Of a DNA stretch of 64,000 nt, positions 53,367 to 63,700 are shown in pieces. The notes below the pieces were generated by a model that was not told where the DNA came from, made no database searches, and saw only the letters and a list, made by a program, of their open reading frames with translations. How positions within the stretch are numbered: the stretch's first letter is position 1; every line of letters begins with the position of its first letter. A program made the translations under genes and the position numbers. The DNA is from Niastella populi (GTDB lineage: Bacteria; Bacteroidota; Bacteroidia; Chitinophagales; Chitinophagaceae): NCBI RefSeq assembly GCF_002078015.1, contig NZ_LWBP01000199.1:310001-374000 (forward strand). The letters run 5' to 3'.

Positions 53367-53531
53367 ATGATACGTAAACTCGACCTGAGCGCGCTTGCCA
53401 TGAAAGCATCGATGGCAAACCCTGAAGCCGGCGAAATGAATGGCATCGCATACGACTCCACAACGGATCTTATTTATGTTACCGGCAAACACTGGCCGCA
53501 TATTTACCAGTTACAACTTAAGCAGGAATGA
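53367..53531 (+). pseudogene. C-terminal remnant of a glutaminyl-peptide cyclotransferase (glutamine cyclotransferase)
   Basis: A 54-codon frame reads RKLDLSALAMKASMANPEAG followed by EMNGIAYDSTTDLIYVTGKH and WPHIYQL. This closely matches the last blade of plant-type glutaminyl cyclases, whose C-terminus has the form DLSxL...LNGIAYD...VTGKxWPxxyEi. The rest of the about 250-residue enzyme is missing: upstream bases in the frame (CCGPFQAFY) do not continue the fold. It is a deletion remnant. It overlaps the 3' end of the SanA-like gene by 14 bp on the opposite strand. Confidence 0.75.
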
Positions 53532-54162
53532 TCACTTTTTCGCCGAGGAACCTGGGTTTTGTGCCGAACAGATAATCGACAAACACTTTTACGCGGGCGA
53601 GCTTTTCGCGCAGCTGCACCCGGAAACCATATCTGGCGCTTACATCTGCAGCATTGAAGGCTATGGCATCGATCCCTTCCTTACGGGCCATATACAATGC
53701 CCGCTCATTATGGAATTTCTGTGAAATGATGGTCACCGAATCCTGGCTGAAGATCTCCTTTAACCGCACAACGGAATCAAAAGTTCTGAAACCGGCATAG
53801 TCGAGAAATATGACCGAAGAATCGATACCAGCCGCCATGAGGTCGGCGCGCATGTCTTCCGGTTCGCTGTATTCCCTGCGGCCATTATCGCCACTGATTA
53901 CAAGATATTTTATTTTCCCTTCCTTCAACAGCCGGGCGGCTGCATCGATGCGATAGGTATAATACAGGTTGGGATAACCATTGCCCAGTTTTTTGGAAGT
54001 TCCGAGCAATAGCCCCACTTTATTATAAGGGATGGCTTTTGTATCGGTAAACAACTTTCCTTTTGCGGTTTTATGAATGATGTAATTACAGGAGAAAACA
54101 GTGATCAAACAAACGGGTATCAGCGCCAGGATGGCATACCACATCATTTTTCTTTTACGCAT
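53518..54162 (-). CDS. SanA/YdcF-like DUF218 membrane protein
   Basis: The 214-residue product starts at the ATG at 54162, giving MRKRKMMWYAILALIPVCLI as an N-terminal membrane anchor; a TTG 24 codons upstream is less likely. The DUF218 core shows VGLLLGTSKKL, YYTYRIDAAARLLKEGKIKY, LVISGDNG, EPEDMRADLMAAGI and TIISQKFHNERALY. SanA-type proteins affect vancomycin permeability in enteric bacteria. The biochemical role is unknown. It is larger than a bare DUF218 domain only by its anchor. Confidence 0.9.
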   Translation of the reverse strand: MRKRKMMWYAILALIPVCLITVFSCNYIIHKTAKGKLFTDTKAIPYNKVGLLLGTSKKLGNGYPNLYYTYRIDAAARLLKEGKIKYLVISGDNGRREYSEPEDMRADLMAAGIDSSVIFLDYAGFRTFDSVVRLKEIFSQDSVTIISQKFHNERALYMARKEGIDAIAFNAADVSARYGFRVQLREKLARVKVFVDYLFGTKPRFLGEKVIIPA

Positions 54163-54587
54163 AAATTTTGTCAAAAGGCGGTTAAAGGTTGAAAAGGCCA
54201 ATAAGACCGTTAAAATAGCAATTAGTAAACACAAAGGCGAATAGAACCGGGTATCGTTACAGGCAAATGCCGTTTTTGTGTTTTTTTTAAAGGACCGGCT
54301 CCCGGCGCGGCATCATATTAAAATATGGCTTTAAGTGTTTGTAACACAATAACCGGTCGCAGATTAATATGCATTTAAAAACAACCGCAATTTGAAGTAA
54401 ACAACCGGGAAAATCCTTTCTTTTGTGGATTTTTTTACCCTTGATTGTGTGGAATGTGGATTGCAACTTATATCAGCTATAGCTGTCACAGCCATACGAG
54501 TTAGTCATTACACAGGCTAATAGACATTTGTAGAGGGATCCGAGGTACAAATAATTAAATATTTTAATAACAACAGGAATTGTTCAT
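54163..54587. other. Gene-free divergent spacer with nested palindromes
   Basis: The spacer separates the SanA-like gene (minus) from the right-hand signalling operon (plus). CAGCTATAGCTG (54474-54485) is a perfect 12-nt palindrome. It overlaps GCTGTCACAGC (54482-54492), a second palindrome with one central base. They lie about 100 bp before the first receiver gene and could be a regulator site. A TACCCTTG box near 54436 resembles a -7 element but lacks a good -33 partner. Confidence 0.4.
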
Positions 54588-55043
54588 ATGACTCACCCCC
54601 GTAGTTTTTTACTCGTCGATGATGACATCGACGATATTCTTATTTTCCAGGAAACGCTGAAGAAGGTAGATGAAAAAATTCAACTCTTCTACGTTCATGA
54701 CGGAAAAGACGCGCTTGATTTTCTTGCAGAAAATAACGGGCATTTGCCAAGCCTTATTTTCCTCGACATCAACATGCCCCGGATGGACGGCAAGGAGTGC
54801 CTGAAACACCTGAAGCATGATGAAAAATTAAAAAACATTCCTGTGCTTATGTACACCACTTCTTCTCAGTCGACAGACATTGAAGAAACCATGATGACGG
54901 GCGCTATGTGTTTTATAACAAAACCATGGGGAGTTAATGAGCTGAATACCCTGTTGTCGGCCATTGCCCATACACCTGTTCAAAAACTACCGGCCACCTT
55001 ACAAACGCTTCAAAAGAACATAAGCTGCTTTATTGTTTGTTAG
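54588..55043 (+). CDS. Single-domain response regulator
   Basis: The 151-residue receiver has the acidic cluster LLVDDDIDD, phosphoacceptor Asp60 in LIFLDINMPRMDG, Thr/Ser in YTTSS and Lys in ITKPWGV. No output domain follows; the last 30 residues are a Gln/Thr/Leu tail ending in FIVC. It is the first gene of the plus-strand signalling operon, 17 bp before a receiver-kinase gene that could be its phosphodonor. Confidence 0.92.
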   Translation: MTHPRSFLLVDDDIDDILIFQETLKKVDEKIQLFYVHDGKDALDFLAENNGHLPSLIFLDINMPRMDGKECLKHLKHDEKLKNIPVLMYTTSSQSTDIEETMMTGAMCFITKPWGVNELNTLLSAIAHTPVQKLPATLQTLQKNISCFIVC

Positions 55044-55060
55044 CATATTTCTGATTTGTT

Positions 55061-56308
55061 ATGATCCTCATCGTTGATGATAAATACGAAAATCTGTTCT
55101 CATTAAAAACATTACTGCAACTCTACGCTTATGACACCGATACGGCCGCTTCCGGCGAGGAAGCCCTGAAAAAAATACTGAAGAACGAATATTCCGTAAT
55201 CATCCTCGATGTGCAGATGCCCGACATGGATGGCTATGAAGTAGCGGAAGCCATTTCGGGCCTTAACAAAACCAGGGACATTCCCATCATCTTCCTGTCG
55301 GCGGTAAATATCGATAAACGCTTTATTGCAAAAGGGTACGATTCCGGCGGGGTCGATTATATTACCAAACCCTTCGATAACGATCTTTTATTGATGAAAG
55401 TAAAAACCTTTCACCGGCTGTATACACAACGCCAGGAACTGAAGCAGGTGGAAGAGGCGCTGCGCCGGGAAATAGAGATCAGGAAAAAATCGCAGCAGGA
55501 AGTAGAGCAGATCAACTCCCTGCTTGAATTCAAGGTAGAAGAAAGGACCAGGGACCTGTTGCAGTTAAATAAAGATCTCGAGAACCGGAATGCCGAACTG
55601 GCGCAATATGCGTACCTGGCCTCACACGACCTGCAGGAGCCCTTGCGCAAGATCATTACCTTTATAAAGATCATAGAAGAAAAATACCTGAAAAATATTC
55701 CGGAAGCAAAAACCGAAATGTCGAAGGTGATCACCTCCTCGGAAAGAATGAGGAACCTGATCAACGCCCTTCTGAGCTATTCGAAATTATCGGCTGTTTC
55801 CCTGTTTACCCCGGTAAATGTAAATGAAGTGGTAAAAGACGCACTGGCCGACCTGGAACTGACCATAAAAGAAAAACAGGCCCTCATCGATGTAACTCAT
55901 TTGCCCGAAATAGAAGCCATTCCCGGACAAATGCGTCAAATGTTTCAGAACCTGCTGAGCAATGCGTTGAAGTTCTCGAAAACCGGGGTTCGTCCGCAAA
56001 TAAACATCTGCCACGAAGCGGTAAATGAATTGTCACTTGAAGCTGCACCCGATAAGAACGGAAAGTTTATCCGTATTCATATCACCGATAATGGCATTGG
56101 CCTCGATGAGTCGTATATCGACAAGATCTTCGTGATCTTCCAGCGACTGCATGGCAAAGCACAATACGAGGGCACCGGCATCGGGCTGGCCATTGTAAAA
56201 AAGATCGTTGAAAAACACAACGGCATCATTGGCGTAAAAAGCAGGGAAGGCGAAGGATCCACGTTTACGATCGTACTTCCGGTAAAACAAAGCAACAGTA
56301 CAAACTAG
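55061..56308 (+). CDS. Receiver-histidine kinase
   Basis: The 415-residue soluble protein has a receiver (about 1-118; Asp50 in VIILDVQMPDMDG, Lys103 in ITKPFD), a coiled coil (about 122-180) and a HisKA H-box YLASHDLQEPLRKI with His189. The HATPase domain shows ITDNGIGLDE and GTGIGLAIVKKI. The H-box is the phytochrome/cyanobacterial type, as in the kinase at 40173. It resembles that protein with its PAS domain missing, consistent with the two clusters being related. Confidence 0.93.
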   Translation: MILIVDDKYENLFSLKTLLQLYAYDTDTAASGEEALKKILKNEYSVIILDVQMPDMDGYEVAEAISGLNKTRDIPIIFLSAVNIDKRFIAKGYDSGGVDYITKPFDNDLLLMKVKTFHRLYTQRQELKQVEEALRREIEIRKKSQQEVEQINSLLEFKVEERTRDLLQLNKDLENRNAELAQYAYLASHDLQEPLRKIITFIKIIEEKYLKNIPEAKTEMSKVITSSERMRNLINALLSYSKLSAVSLFTPVNVNEVVKDALADLELTIKEKQALIDVTHLPEIEAIPGQMRQMFQNLLSNALKFSKTGVRPQINICHEAVNELSLEAAPDKNGKFIRIHITDNGIGLDESYIDKIFVIFQRLHGKAQYEGTGIGLAIVKKIVEKHNGIIGVKSREGEGSTFTIVLPVKQSNSTN

Positions 56309-56339
56309 CGTTTCAATCAACAATAATATTTCTAAAAAG

Positions 56340-59300
56340 ATGAATGCTTTCAAGCGTAATCTCATCATTGGTTATGGTATCTCGCTGTTACTGCTTATCA
56401 TCAGCGCTGTAGCGTCGTACATCAGTATCAACAAACTGTTGAGCAGTGCCAAATGGGTAAACCATACCAATGAAGTACAGAAAAAGGTGGAAAAGGTAAT
56501 AGCCGGCCTGGTTGATGCCGAAACCGGCCAGCGGGGTTACCTGCTTACCGGAAAACCGCAGTTCCTCGATCCCTATAGCGGCGCCGTTGACCGTACAACC
56601 GTCCTGTTAAACGAAGTAAAGAATCTTACCAAAGACAATATATTGCAACAACAGGATTGCGATCTTTTGAAGGAACAGGCAGTTACCCGCCTGAATTTCC
56701 TTGGGGAACTGGTGCAGAAAAAAAAGAACGATGAGCCCATTTCAGATAGCCTGATGGTGCTTGGAAAGAGGTATATGGATAGCGTACGCGTAATTGTAAA
56801 ACGCATCCAGGGCCGCGAAGTAGCATTGTTGAAGATCAGGACCCAGAACATGAACCGGTTCGCTGCCAGTACCCCAACGCTCATTATTATTGCCATGCTG
56901 CTGGGAATCGTAGTAACCATTATTTCATTTGTACGGGTATTGAACGATTATGAAAAAAGAGCGGCGCTGCAGGTGGAATTACAGGAGAAGGATGAACAGA
57001 TCTCGAGGCGGATCACCCTTATCAATGAGGTGGCAACCGAGATCTCGGGCGGTAATTACGAGGTAAAAGTTGAAGACACAGGCGCTGACGCCCTTGGGGG
57101 CATTGCCGGTTCGTTAAACAGGATGACCGAAGCGCTGAATTTCTCCTTCACGAACCTGAAAGACCAGCAATGGCTGCAAACCGGCGTGGCCCAGTTGAAC
57201 GAAAGCATGATCGGGAAAAAGGAACTGGAAATACTCACCTACGACGTCATAGAATTTATTACCGGTTATACCAGTTCAATACAGGGCGCTTTTTACTTAC
57301 GGGTAGATGAAGATGAATTGCAACTGGCCGCCGGTATTGGTTTCAGTAAAAAGGAACGCCCCAAAATTCATTTTGGGGAAGGTGTGGCCGGACAATGCGC
57401 CCAATCGGGCCGGCAGATCCATCTTGAAAATATACCCGATGCCCAGGTAGTGCTCGATTACACGGGCGGTTCAATTAAACCGGTAGCAATAGTGGCATTG
57501 CCTGTATTCTACGAAAGCCGGCTGAAGGGCGTTATCGAGATCGCTTCCATGCAACCCTATTCTTCCGTGGCACTCGACTTTTTACGGGTGGCAGGTTTCA
57601 ATATCGGCATGGCCATCCACAGCGCCCGCGACCATCAGCGTTTACAGGAACTGCTGGCAGAAACCCAGGCGCAATCGGAAGAACTGCAGGCACAACATAC
57701 CGAACTAGAAAATATAAATGCCGAACTGGAAGCCCAGGCGGAACGTTTACAAACCAGCGAAGAAGAACTGCGGGTGCAACAGGAAGAACTGCAGCATGCC
57801 AACCAGGAACTGGAAGAAAGAAGCCGTTTGCTGGAAGAGAAAAATGAATTGATCCTCGAGCGCAATCTCGAGATCCAGGCGCGCGCCGAAGAACTTACGC
57901 AAAGCACCAGGTATAAATCGGAATTCCTGGCCAATATGAGCCATGAACTGCGCACCCCGCTGAATTCAATTTTGTTATTGTCGCGCCTGCTCACCGAAAA
58001 CCATCCCAACAATTTAACCAGCGACCAGGTTGAATATGCGACTGTAATTCAAAGCTCGGGCAAGGGACTATTAACGCTTATCGATGAAATACTTGACCTC
58101 TCAAAAATAGAGGCCGGCAAAATGGAACTGGAGTATACCGATATCCGTATTAATGAACTTACGAATGAACTGCAATCGTTATTCGCACCGCTCGCTACTG
58201 AAAAAGGCATTGAATTTACCATTGAACAGGAAGACGATCTGCCGCTTTCCATCGAAACCGACCGTTTGCGGCTCAACCAGATCTTACGCAACCTGCTTTC
58301 AAACGCACTGAAGTTCACCAAAAAAGGTTCCGTAAAACTGAGCATTCAAAAGAAAGGCGCCGACTTCTGGTTCACCGTCAGGGATACCGGTATTGGTATT
58401 GCACCTGAGAAACAGGCCATTATTTTTGAAGCGTTTCAACAGGCAGATGGCAGCACCCGCAGGCAGTATGGAGGCACCGGTCTCGGCCTTTCCATCAGCC
58501 GCAAACTGGCTCAATTGCTCAATGGTGAGATCACCATTACGAGTGAAGTGAATAAAGGCAGTGAATTTACGCTGATCTTACCGGCGCTGAAGATCGATAC
58601 AATTCAACAACCTGCCGTTACCGGTGAAGTGCCGGTTCAAAAAGAGCCGGCTGAAAAAACAAGTATTCCATTACCCTTGCGCGATAGCGAATTCTTATCA
58701 CCCGTTATCCCCTCTCCTGTTGATGACGACCGCAGCGCCATCGCCGCCGGGGATAAGGTAATACTGATCATCGATGACGACACGGCGTTTGCCAAATCCC
58801 TGCTCAACTATACCCGGGCAAAAGGATATAAGGGTATTGTAGCCGTACGCGGCGATGAAGGTATAGCCCTCGCCAAACAATACCTGCCGCTGGGTATTTT
58901 GCTCGATCTGCAATTACCTGTTGTCAGTGGCTGGCAGGTAATGGATGAATTGAAATCAGATGTGAATACCCGGCCAATACCGGTGCATATCATGTCGGCC
59001 TACCAGGCAAAAACAAAGAGCCTTTCAAAAGGCGCCGTTGATTTCATCAATAAACCGGTGGCATTTGAAAAGCTGGGCGAAATGTTCTCGAAGATCGAAA
59101 GCGCATTGAACCGCCATCCGAAAAAAGTGCTGATCGTTGAAGAGAACACGCAACATGCCCGGGCGCTTGCCTACTTCCTCGAAAATTACAATGTGGCTTC
59201 CGAAATAAGAGATTCGGTAGAAGAAGGTATTAAATCGCTCAACAAACAGGAAGTGGATTGTGTGATCCTCGATATGGGTATACCCGCACAACGCTCGTAT

Positions 59301-59924
59301 GATACACTGGATGAAGTGAAAAAAACACCCGGGCTGGAAGAAGTGCCTATCATTATTTTTACGGGCAAGAACCTGTCGCAGAACGAGGAAGTAAAAATAA
59401 AACAGTATGCCGATTCGATAGTGGTGAAAACCGCTCACTCGTATCAGCGCATACTCGATGAAGTGTCATTGTTCCTGCACCTTGTTGAAGAGAACCGGAA
59501 CGAGGGCCGTGGGTACAGGCGTACCCGCAAGACGGAAGCGGGCGAAGTGCTGAAAGGGAAAACAGTGCTGGTAGTAGATGATGATGTGCGCAATATTTTC
59601 TCCCTGAGCAAATCGCTGGAGAGTTATGGAATGAATGTCATATCGGCCATCGACGGCAAAGAAGCATTGCGGCAGTTGGAAACGCATACCAGGGTAGATA
59701 TGGTGCTGATGGATATGATGATGCCTGAAATGGATGGATATGAAACAACAAAACAATTGCGGAAAATGCCTAAATACCGGAGCCTGCCGGTGATAGCGGT
59801 AACCGCCAAAGCCATGACGGGCGACCGCGAAAAATGTATTGCGGCAGGCGCATCAGATTACATAACCAAACCGGTTGATGTAGACCAGCTCATTTCCCTG
59901 TTACGCGTTTGGCTTTATCAATAA
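56340..59924 (+). CDS. Hybrid histidine kinase: CHASE3-HAMP-GAF-coiled coil-HisKA-HATPase-REC x3
   Basis: The 1194-residue membrane kinase has TM1 (about 8-30) and a CHASE3-type periplasmic domain (about 35-178) with VDAETGQRGYLLTGKPQFLD. TM2 (about 179-200), HAMP (to about 270) and GAF (about 285-430) follow. A heptad coiled coil spans about 432-525 with repeated SEEL/EEEL/QEEL units. HisKA carries His535 (ANMSHELRTPLNS). HATPase runs to about 752. Three receivers have Asp856, Asp978 and Asp1125. The second receiver has Glu-Glu (VEEN) in place of the usual acidic pair. From GAF onward it is a paralogue of the kinase at 43230. CheR follows 9 bp downstream. Confidence 0.93.
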   Translation: MNAFKRNLIIGYGISLLLLIISAVASYISINKLLSSAKWVNHTNEVQKKVEKVIAGLVDAETGQRGYLLTGKPQFLDPYSGAVDRTTVLLNEVKNLTKDNILQQQDCDLLKEQAVTRLNFLGELVQKKKNDEPISDSLMVLGKRYMDSVRVIVKRIQGREVALLKIRTQNMNRFAASTPTLIIIAMLLGIVVTIISFVRVLNDYEKRAALQVELQEKDEQISRRITLINEVATEISGGNYEVKVEDTGADALGGIAGSLNRMTEALNFSFTNLKDQQWLQTGVAQLNESMIGKKELEILTYDVIEFITGYTSSIQGAFYLRVDEDELQLAAGIGFSKKERPKIHFGEGVAGQCAQSGRQIHLENIPDAQVVLDYTGGSIKPVAIVALPVFYESRLKGVIEIASMQPYSSVALDFLRVAGFNIGMAIHSARDHQRLQELLAETQAQSEELQAQHTELENINAELEAQAERLQTSEEELRVQQEELQHANQELEERSRLLEEKNELILERNLEIQARAEELTQSTRYKSEFLANMSHELRTPLNSILLLSRLLTENHPNNLTSDQVEYATVIQSSGKGLLTLIDEILDLSKIEAGKMELEYTDIRINELTNELQSLFAPLATEKGIEFTIEQEDDLPLSIETDRLRLNQILRNLLSNALKFTKKGSVKLSIQKKGADFWFTVRDTGIGIAPEKQAIIFEAFQQADGSTRRQYGGTGLGLSISRKLAQLLNGEITITSEVNKGSEFTLILPALKIDTIQQPAVTGEVPVQKEPAEKTSIPLPLRDSEFLSPVIPSPVDDDRSAIAAGDKVILIIDDDTAFAKSLLNYTRAKGYKGIVAVRGDEGIALAKQYLPLGILLDLQLPVVSGWQVMDELKSDVNTRPIPVHIMSAYQAKTKSLSKGAVDFINKPVAFEKLGEMFSKIESALNRHPKKVLIVEENTQHARALAYFLENYNVASEIRDSVEEGIKSLNKQEVDCVILDMGIPAQRSYDTLDEVKKTPGLEEVPIIIFTGKNLSQNEEVKIKQYADSIVVKTAHSYQRILDEVSLFLHLVEENRNEGRGYRRTRKTEAGEVLKGKTVLVVDDDVRNIFSLSKSLESYGMNVISAIDGKEALRQLETHTRVDMVLMDMMMPEMDGYETTKQLRKMPKYRSLPVIAVTAKAMTGDREKCIAAGASDYITKPVDVDQLISLLRVWLYQ

Positions 59925-59933
59925 AAAACACCT

Positions 59934-60749
59934 ATGATCAAAGAGGAAGAGCTGAATATGCTGATCGCTACCCTGTTCGAACAATATGGTTATGATTTTG
60001 GCAACTATGCAAAAGCCTCGCTCAAACGAAGAGTGAGCCGGGTAATGGTCGTAGACCGCATCCCCAGTTTTGCCGAGCTGTTATATAAAGTAAAGACCGA
60101 AGAGGGGTATTTCAATCATATTGTGCAGGAGCTAACGGTGAATGTAACGGAAATGTTCCGCGACCCGATGGTGTTTAAAGCCATCAGGGAACACATACTG
60201 CCTGTACTGGCCACTCACCCGTTCATCAGGATCTGGCATGCGGGGTGTTCAACCGGCGAGGAGGTTTATTCAATGGCCATTATGCTCGAGGAAGCCAACC
60301 TGTTGCATAAATCGCTGCTTTATGCAACCGATCTGAACCCTACCGTAATTGAGAATATAAACCGGGGCATTTTTCCGTTGTCGCAAATGAAACAGTATTC
60401 AGAAAACTACATAGCCTCGGGCGGCAAGAAAGATTTTTCGCATTATTATACCGCTAAATACGACTGGGCAAAATTCCACGACCGCTTCCGCACAAAAATG
60501 GTGGTGGCCACGCATAACCTCGCCTCTGACCGGTCGTTCAATGAATTTCAGATCATCATTTGCCGCAACGTACTTATTTACTTTGACAAGGTGTTGCAGG
60601 ATAAAGTGCTTACCCTGTTCGATAACAGCCTCGAAAAACTGGGTTACCTGGTGCTCGGCTCAAAGGAAAGCCTGCGGTTCTCAGCCGTTGCCGGTAAATA
60701 CACGCAGGTAACACAAAAAGAAAAGATCTGGCGAAAAATGGACCGCTGA
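59934..60749 (+). CDS. cheR: CheR-type protein-glutamate methyltransferase
   Basis: The 271-residue CheR has the helical N-domain (SLKRRVSRVMVVDRIPSF), signature NVTEMFRDP, SAM loop WHAGCSTGEEVYSMAI, acidic YATDLN and IICRNVLIYF. It shares nearly every motif with the CheR at 42273. It follows the hybrid kinase by 9 bp, so the two are coexpressed. No CheB accompanies it; the only methylesterase in the window is at 41678. Its stop lies 2 bp from the stop of the convergent kinase gene. Confidence 0.94.
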   Translation: MIKEEELNMLIATLFEQYGYDFGNYAKASLKRRVSRVMVVDRIPSFAELLYKVKTEEGYFNHIVQELTVNVTEMFRDPMVFKAIREHILPVLATHPFIRIWHAGCSTGEEVYSMAIMLEEANLLHKSLLYATDLNPTVIENINRGIFPLSQMKQYSENYIASGGKKDFSHYYTAKYDWAKFHDRFRTKMVVATHNLASDRSFNEFQIIICRNVLIYFDKVLQDKVLTLFDNSLEKLGYLVLGSKESLRFSAVAGKYTQVTQKEKIWRKMDR

Positions 60750-60751
60750 GC

Positions 60752-63700
60752 TCAGCGCCCGCTTTTTTCAAGCGTTTCCGTTCTGAAATTCGGCATGGGA
60801 GAATATTTTTTTATCACCGCATGGATCTCCTCCAGCCGGAAAGGTTTTGATATATAATCGTTCATGCCCGATTCAAGACAACGGTCTTTATCCTCCTGCA
60901 TGGCATCGGCTGTTAAAGCAACAATCGTTATGTTACGGTGATGCGTGTCGAGTTTTCTGATAAGCTCAGTGGCCATGAACCCATCCATTTCCGGCATATT
61001 GATATCCATAAAGATCATGGCAGGATCATGCTGCAGCAACATAGCTACCGCCTCGCTGCCATTGCCCGCCGTTATCACCTCTAGCGCCATTTTTCGCAAC
61101 ACCTCCGATATCAGCAACAGGTTCAGCGGATCATCTTCCACAACCAGCACTTTGTTAACATGCGTGAATGGCTGAATAAAAGGTATCGCTTCCCTATTGT
61201 CGCCGGCCCTGGCCTTATTAAAAATAACCGCCAGTAAATTGTTGAGCTCATGCATTTTTACCGGTTTCGACAGGAACTTGTTGATGCCGATATTTTCCGC
61301 TTCGTGCTGCACCAATGTTTTCTCAAGCGATGAAAGCATCAGTATAAAAGGTTCAGTGTGCCCCTGCAGCAGTGATTTTATTTCTTTCACCAGGCTGATG
61401 CCATCCATCACCGGCATCTGGTGATCGGTAATGATCAGGTCGAACAATTCGTTTTTTTGAACCGATTCCGCGATCAGCAGCAATGCTTCAGGCCCGCTGG
61501 TACATACTTTACAGGGAATATGCAGGTATTCGAAAATGCCGCGCATCAGTTTACAGTTGGTTTCGTTGTCGTCGATGATCAATACTTCCCTTAATTGGGG
61601 TTTTAAATCGAACAATACCGGCGGCGCCGCATTCATAACCTGTAACGATAAATTGAATGCAAACGAACTGCCGCTGCCCGGTATACTTTCTACCTCCAAC
61701 CGGCCACCCATCAGGTCCACCAGGCTTTTGGAAATGGTAAGTCCCAACCCGGTACCGCCATATTTACGGGTAGTTGAGTTATCGACCTGGGTAAAGCTTT
61801 CAAAAATAGCATTGAGTTTATCTTTAGGAATACCGATGCCGGTATCCTTTACCGTAATATTGACGTCAGTAAATGATGTATTGTCCTTTGTATATTTCTT
61901 ACCAGGCTGTAAATGCACCAATACTTCCCCCTTGTTGGTGAATTTAACGGCATTGCCCATCAGGTTCATCAACACCTGTTTTATGCGAATGGGATCGCCC
62001 AGCAATTGAGAAGGCAGTGCCGGATCGATGGAGCAAATTAACTCCAGGCCTTTTTCTTCGGCTTTTATGGAAATAAGGTCAACGGTATCCTCAACCAGTT
62101 CGGCCAGGTTAAAGGGCACTTCATCAATCAATAACTTACCGGCTTCGATCTTTGAAAAGTCAAGGATGTCATTGATGATGTTCAGCAGGCTGTAAGCCGA
62201 TTTGCTCACGTTCTTCAAATAATCGCGTTGCACCTTTTGCAGTTCGGTGGTAAGCACCAGGTCGGTAAACCCGATAATACCGTTCATGGGCGTACGCAGC
62301 TCATGGCTCATATTGGCCATAAATTCACTTTTGGCCCGGCTGGCCGCTTCGGCATTGTCTCTAGCCACTACCAGCTGCTGCTCCATTTTAATACGCTCTA
62401 TAGCTGTGCCCAGGGTAACGGCAAACGATTTGAGAATGGAAAATTCGGTTTCCGTCCACACGCGTTCATACTCATTGCTTAAAGCGATAAAGCCCCAGAA
62501 CTGGTTCATCACAAAAACAGGCAGGGTAGCAACTGATTTAATCCTTCGTCTTTCAAACATTGCCCGCAGATCATTGTCTTCCACATCTTTGGTAAGGCGG
62601 GAGAAAACTTCATTGTTGCTCAAAGCGGCTATGGCGTTCGGCATAAGCCTGGCATCGTAATAAACCGGTGATTTGAAATTTATCTCGTCCGTACTTTGCA
62701 ACCAGCGCATATATGAATCGGCATACAATTTATTTTCGGCCGCTTCGAACCGCATGGTGTATATATTGATACCATCGGCATTGATACCTTTCCCCAATGA
62801 GCGCATCGCTTCCTCGATGGCCTTGTTCAGGTCATTGTTACTGATAAGCCCATGGGTGGCTTTCGCTACCGCCTGCAACAACTGGTCTTTTTTCTGCAAA
62901 TGCCAGGTGGCAGCCAGCAGATCCCGCTGGCTCGACTTCAGGTTGTCGCGCATGGCTATTAGCGCCTTGCCCAACGTATCTTCCTCACTTAGCGGATGAA
63001 AGGGCATATCGAAATTCCGTTTCCCGATCTCATGGGCAAATAAACTGGTCACCTGTAGTTTTTCCGACAGGTTGTTTACGGCAACTACCATTTCTCCTAT
63101 TTCGTCGCGCGTGGTGTGATGGTCTACCTTACAGGTAATACCCTTTCCCAGATCGTTCACTATATTCCTGATGCGGGCAATGGGCGTTAGGATCTTTTTG
63201 GTAAAATACAGGGAAAGCAAAAAACCCACCAGCACAAACAACAGCGATAATACTATTATAAATACCCGCAGGTTGTACCGCGACTGCGCCAGCCTGGTAT
63301 TCTCCTGCTCAAGGAACTGACTGCCTAATTTATGAATATTATCAAGGGAATGAACGATGGCAGCGGTTCGCGGCAGCACCTCCTCTTCAATTTTTCGCTC
63401 CGCCTCCATTTTTGTTACCGGGTCATCATAGTCCTGAAACTTTTGCAGTGAGGCCATGATCTCCTTTTCAACAACAAGCAGTTGTTCAAAATGGTTAAAC
63501 ACGAGTTGCAGACTGTCGGTAATTCTTTTTTGCCGCCAGGTGCTGGTATTGGCAGTTATATTTTGCTTTGTAGCAACATACTCCGAATCATGTATCTTCC
63601 TCAACAGTTCTTTATCCCCCTCATTAGAACGCAGAAACACCCAGTTGGTGGTATACATTTTCGATTGCAGCAATATGGCGTTAAGTTCATCGATACCCTG

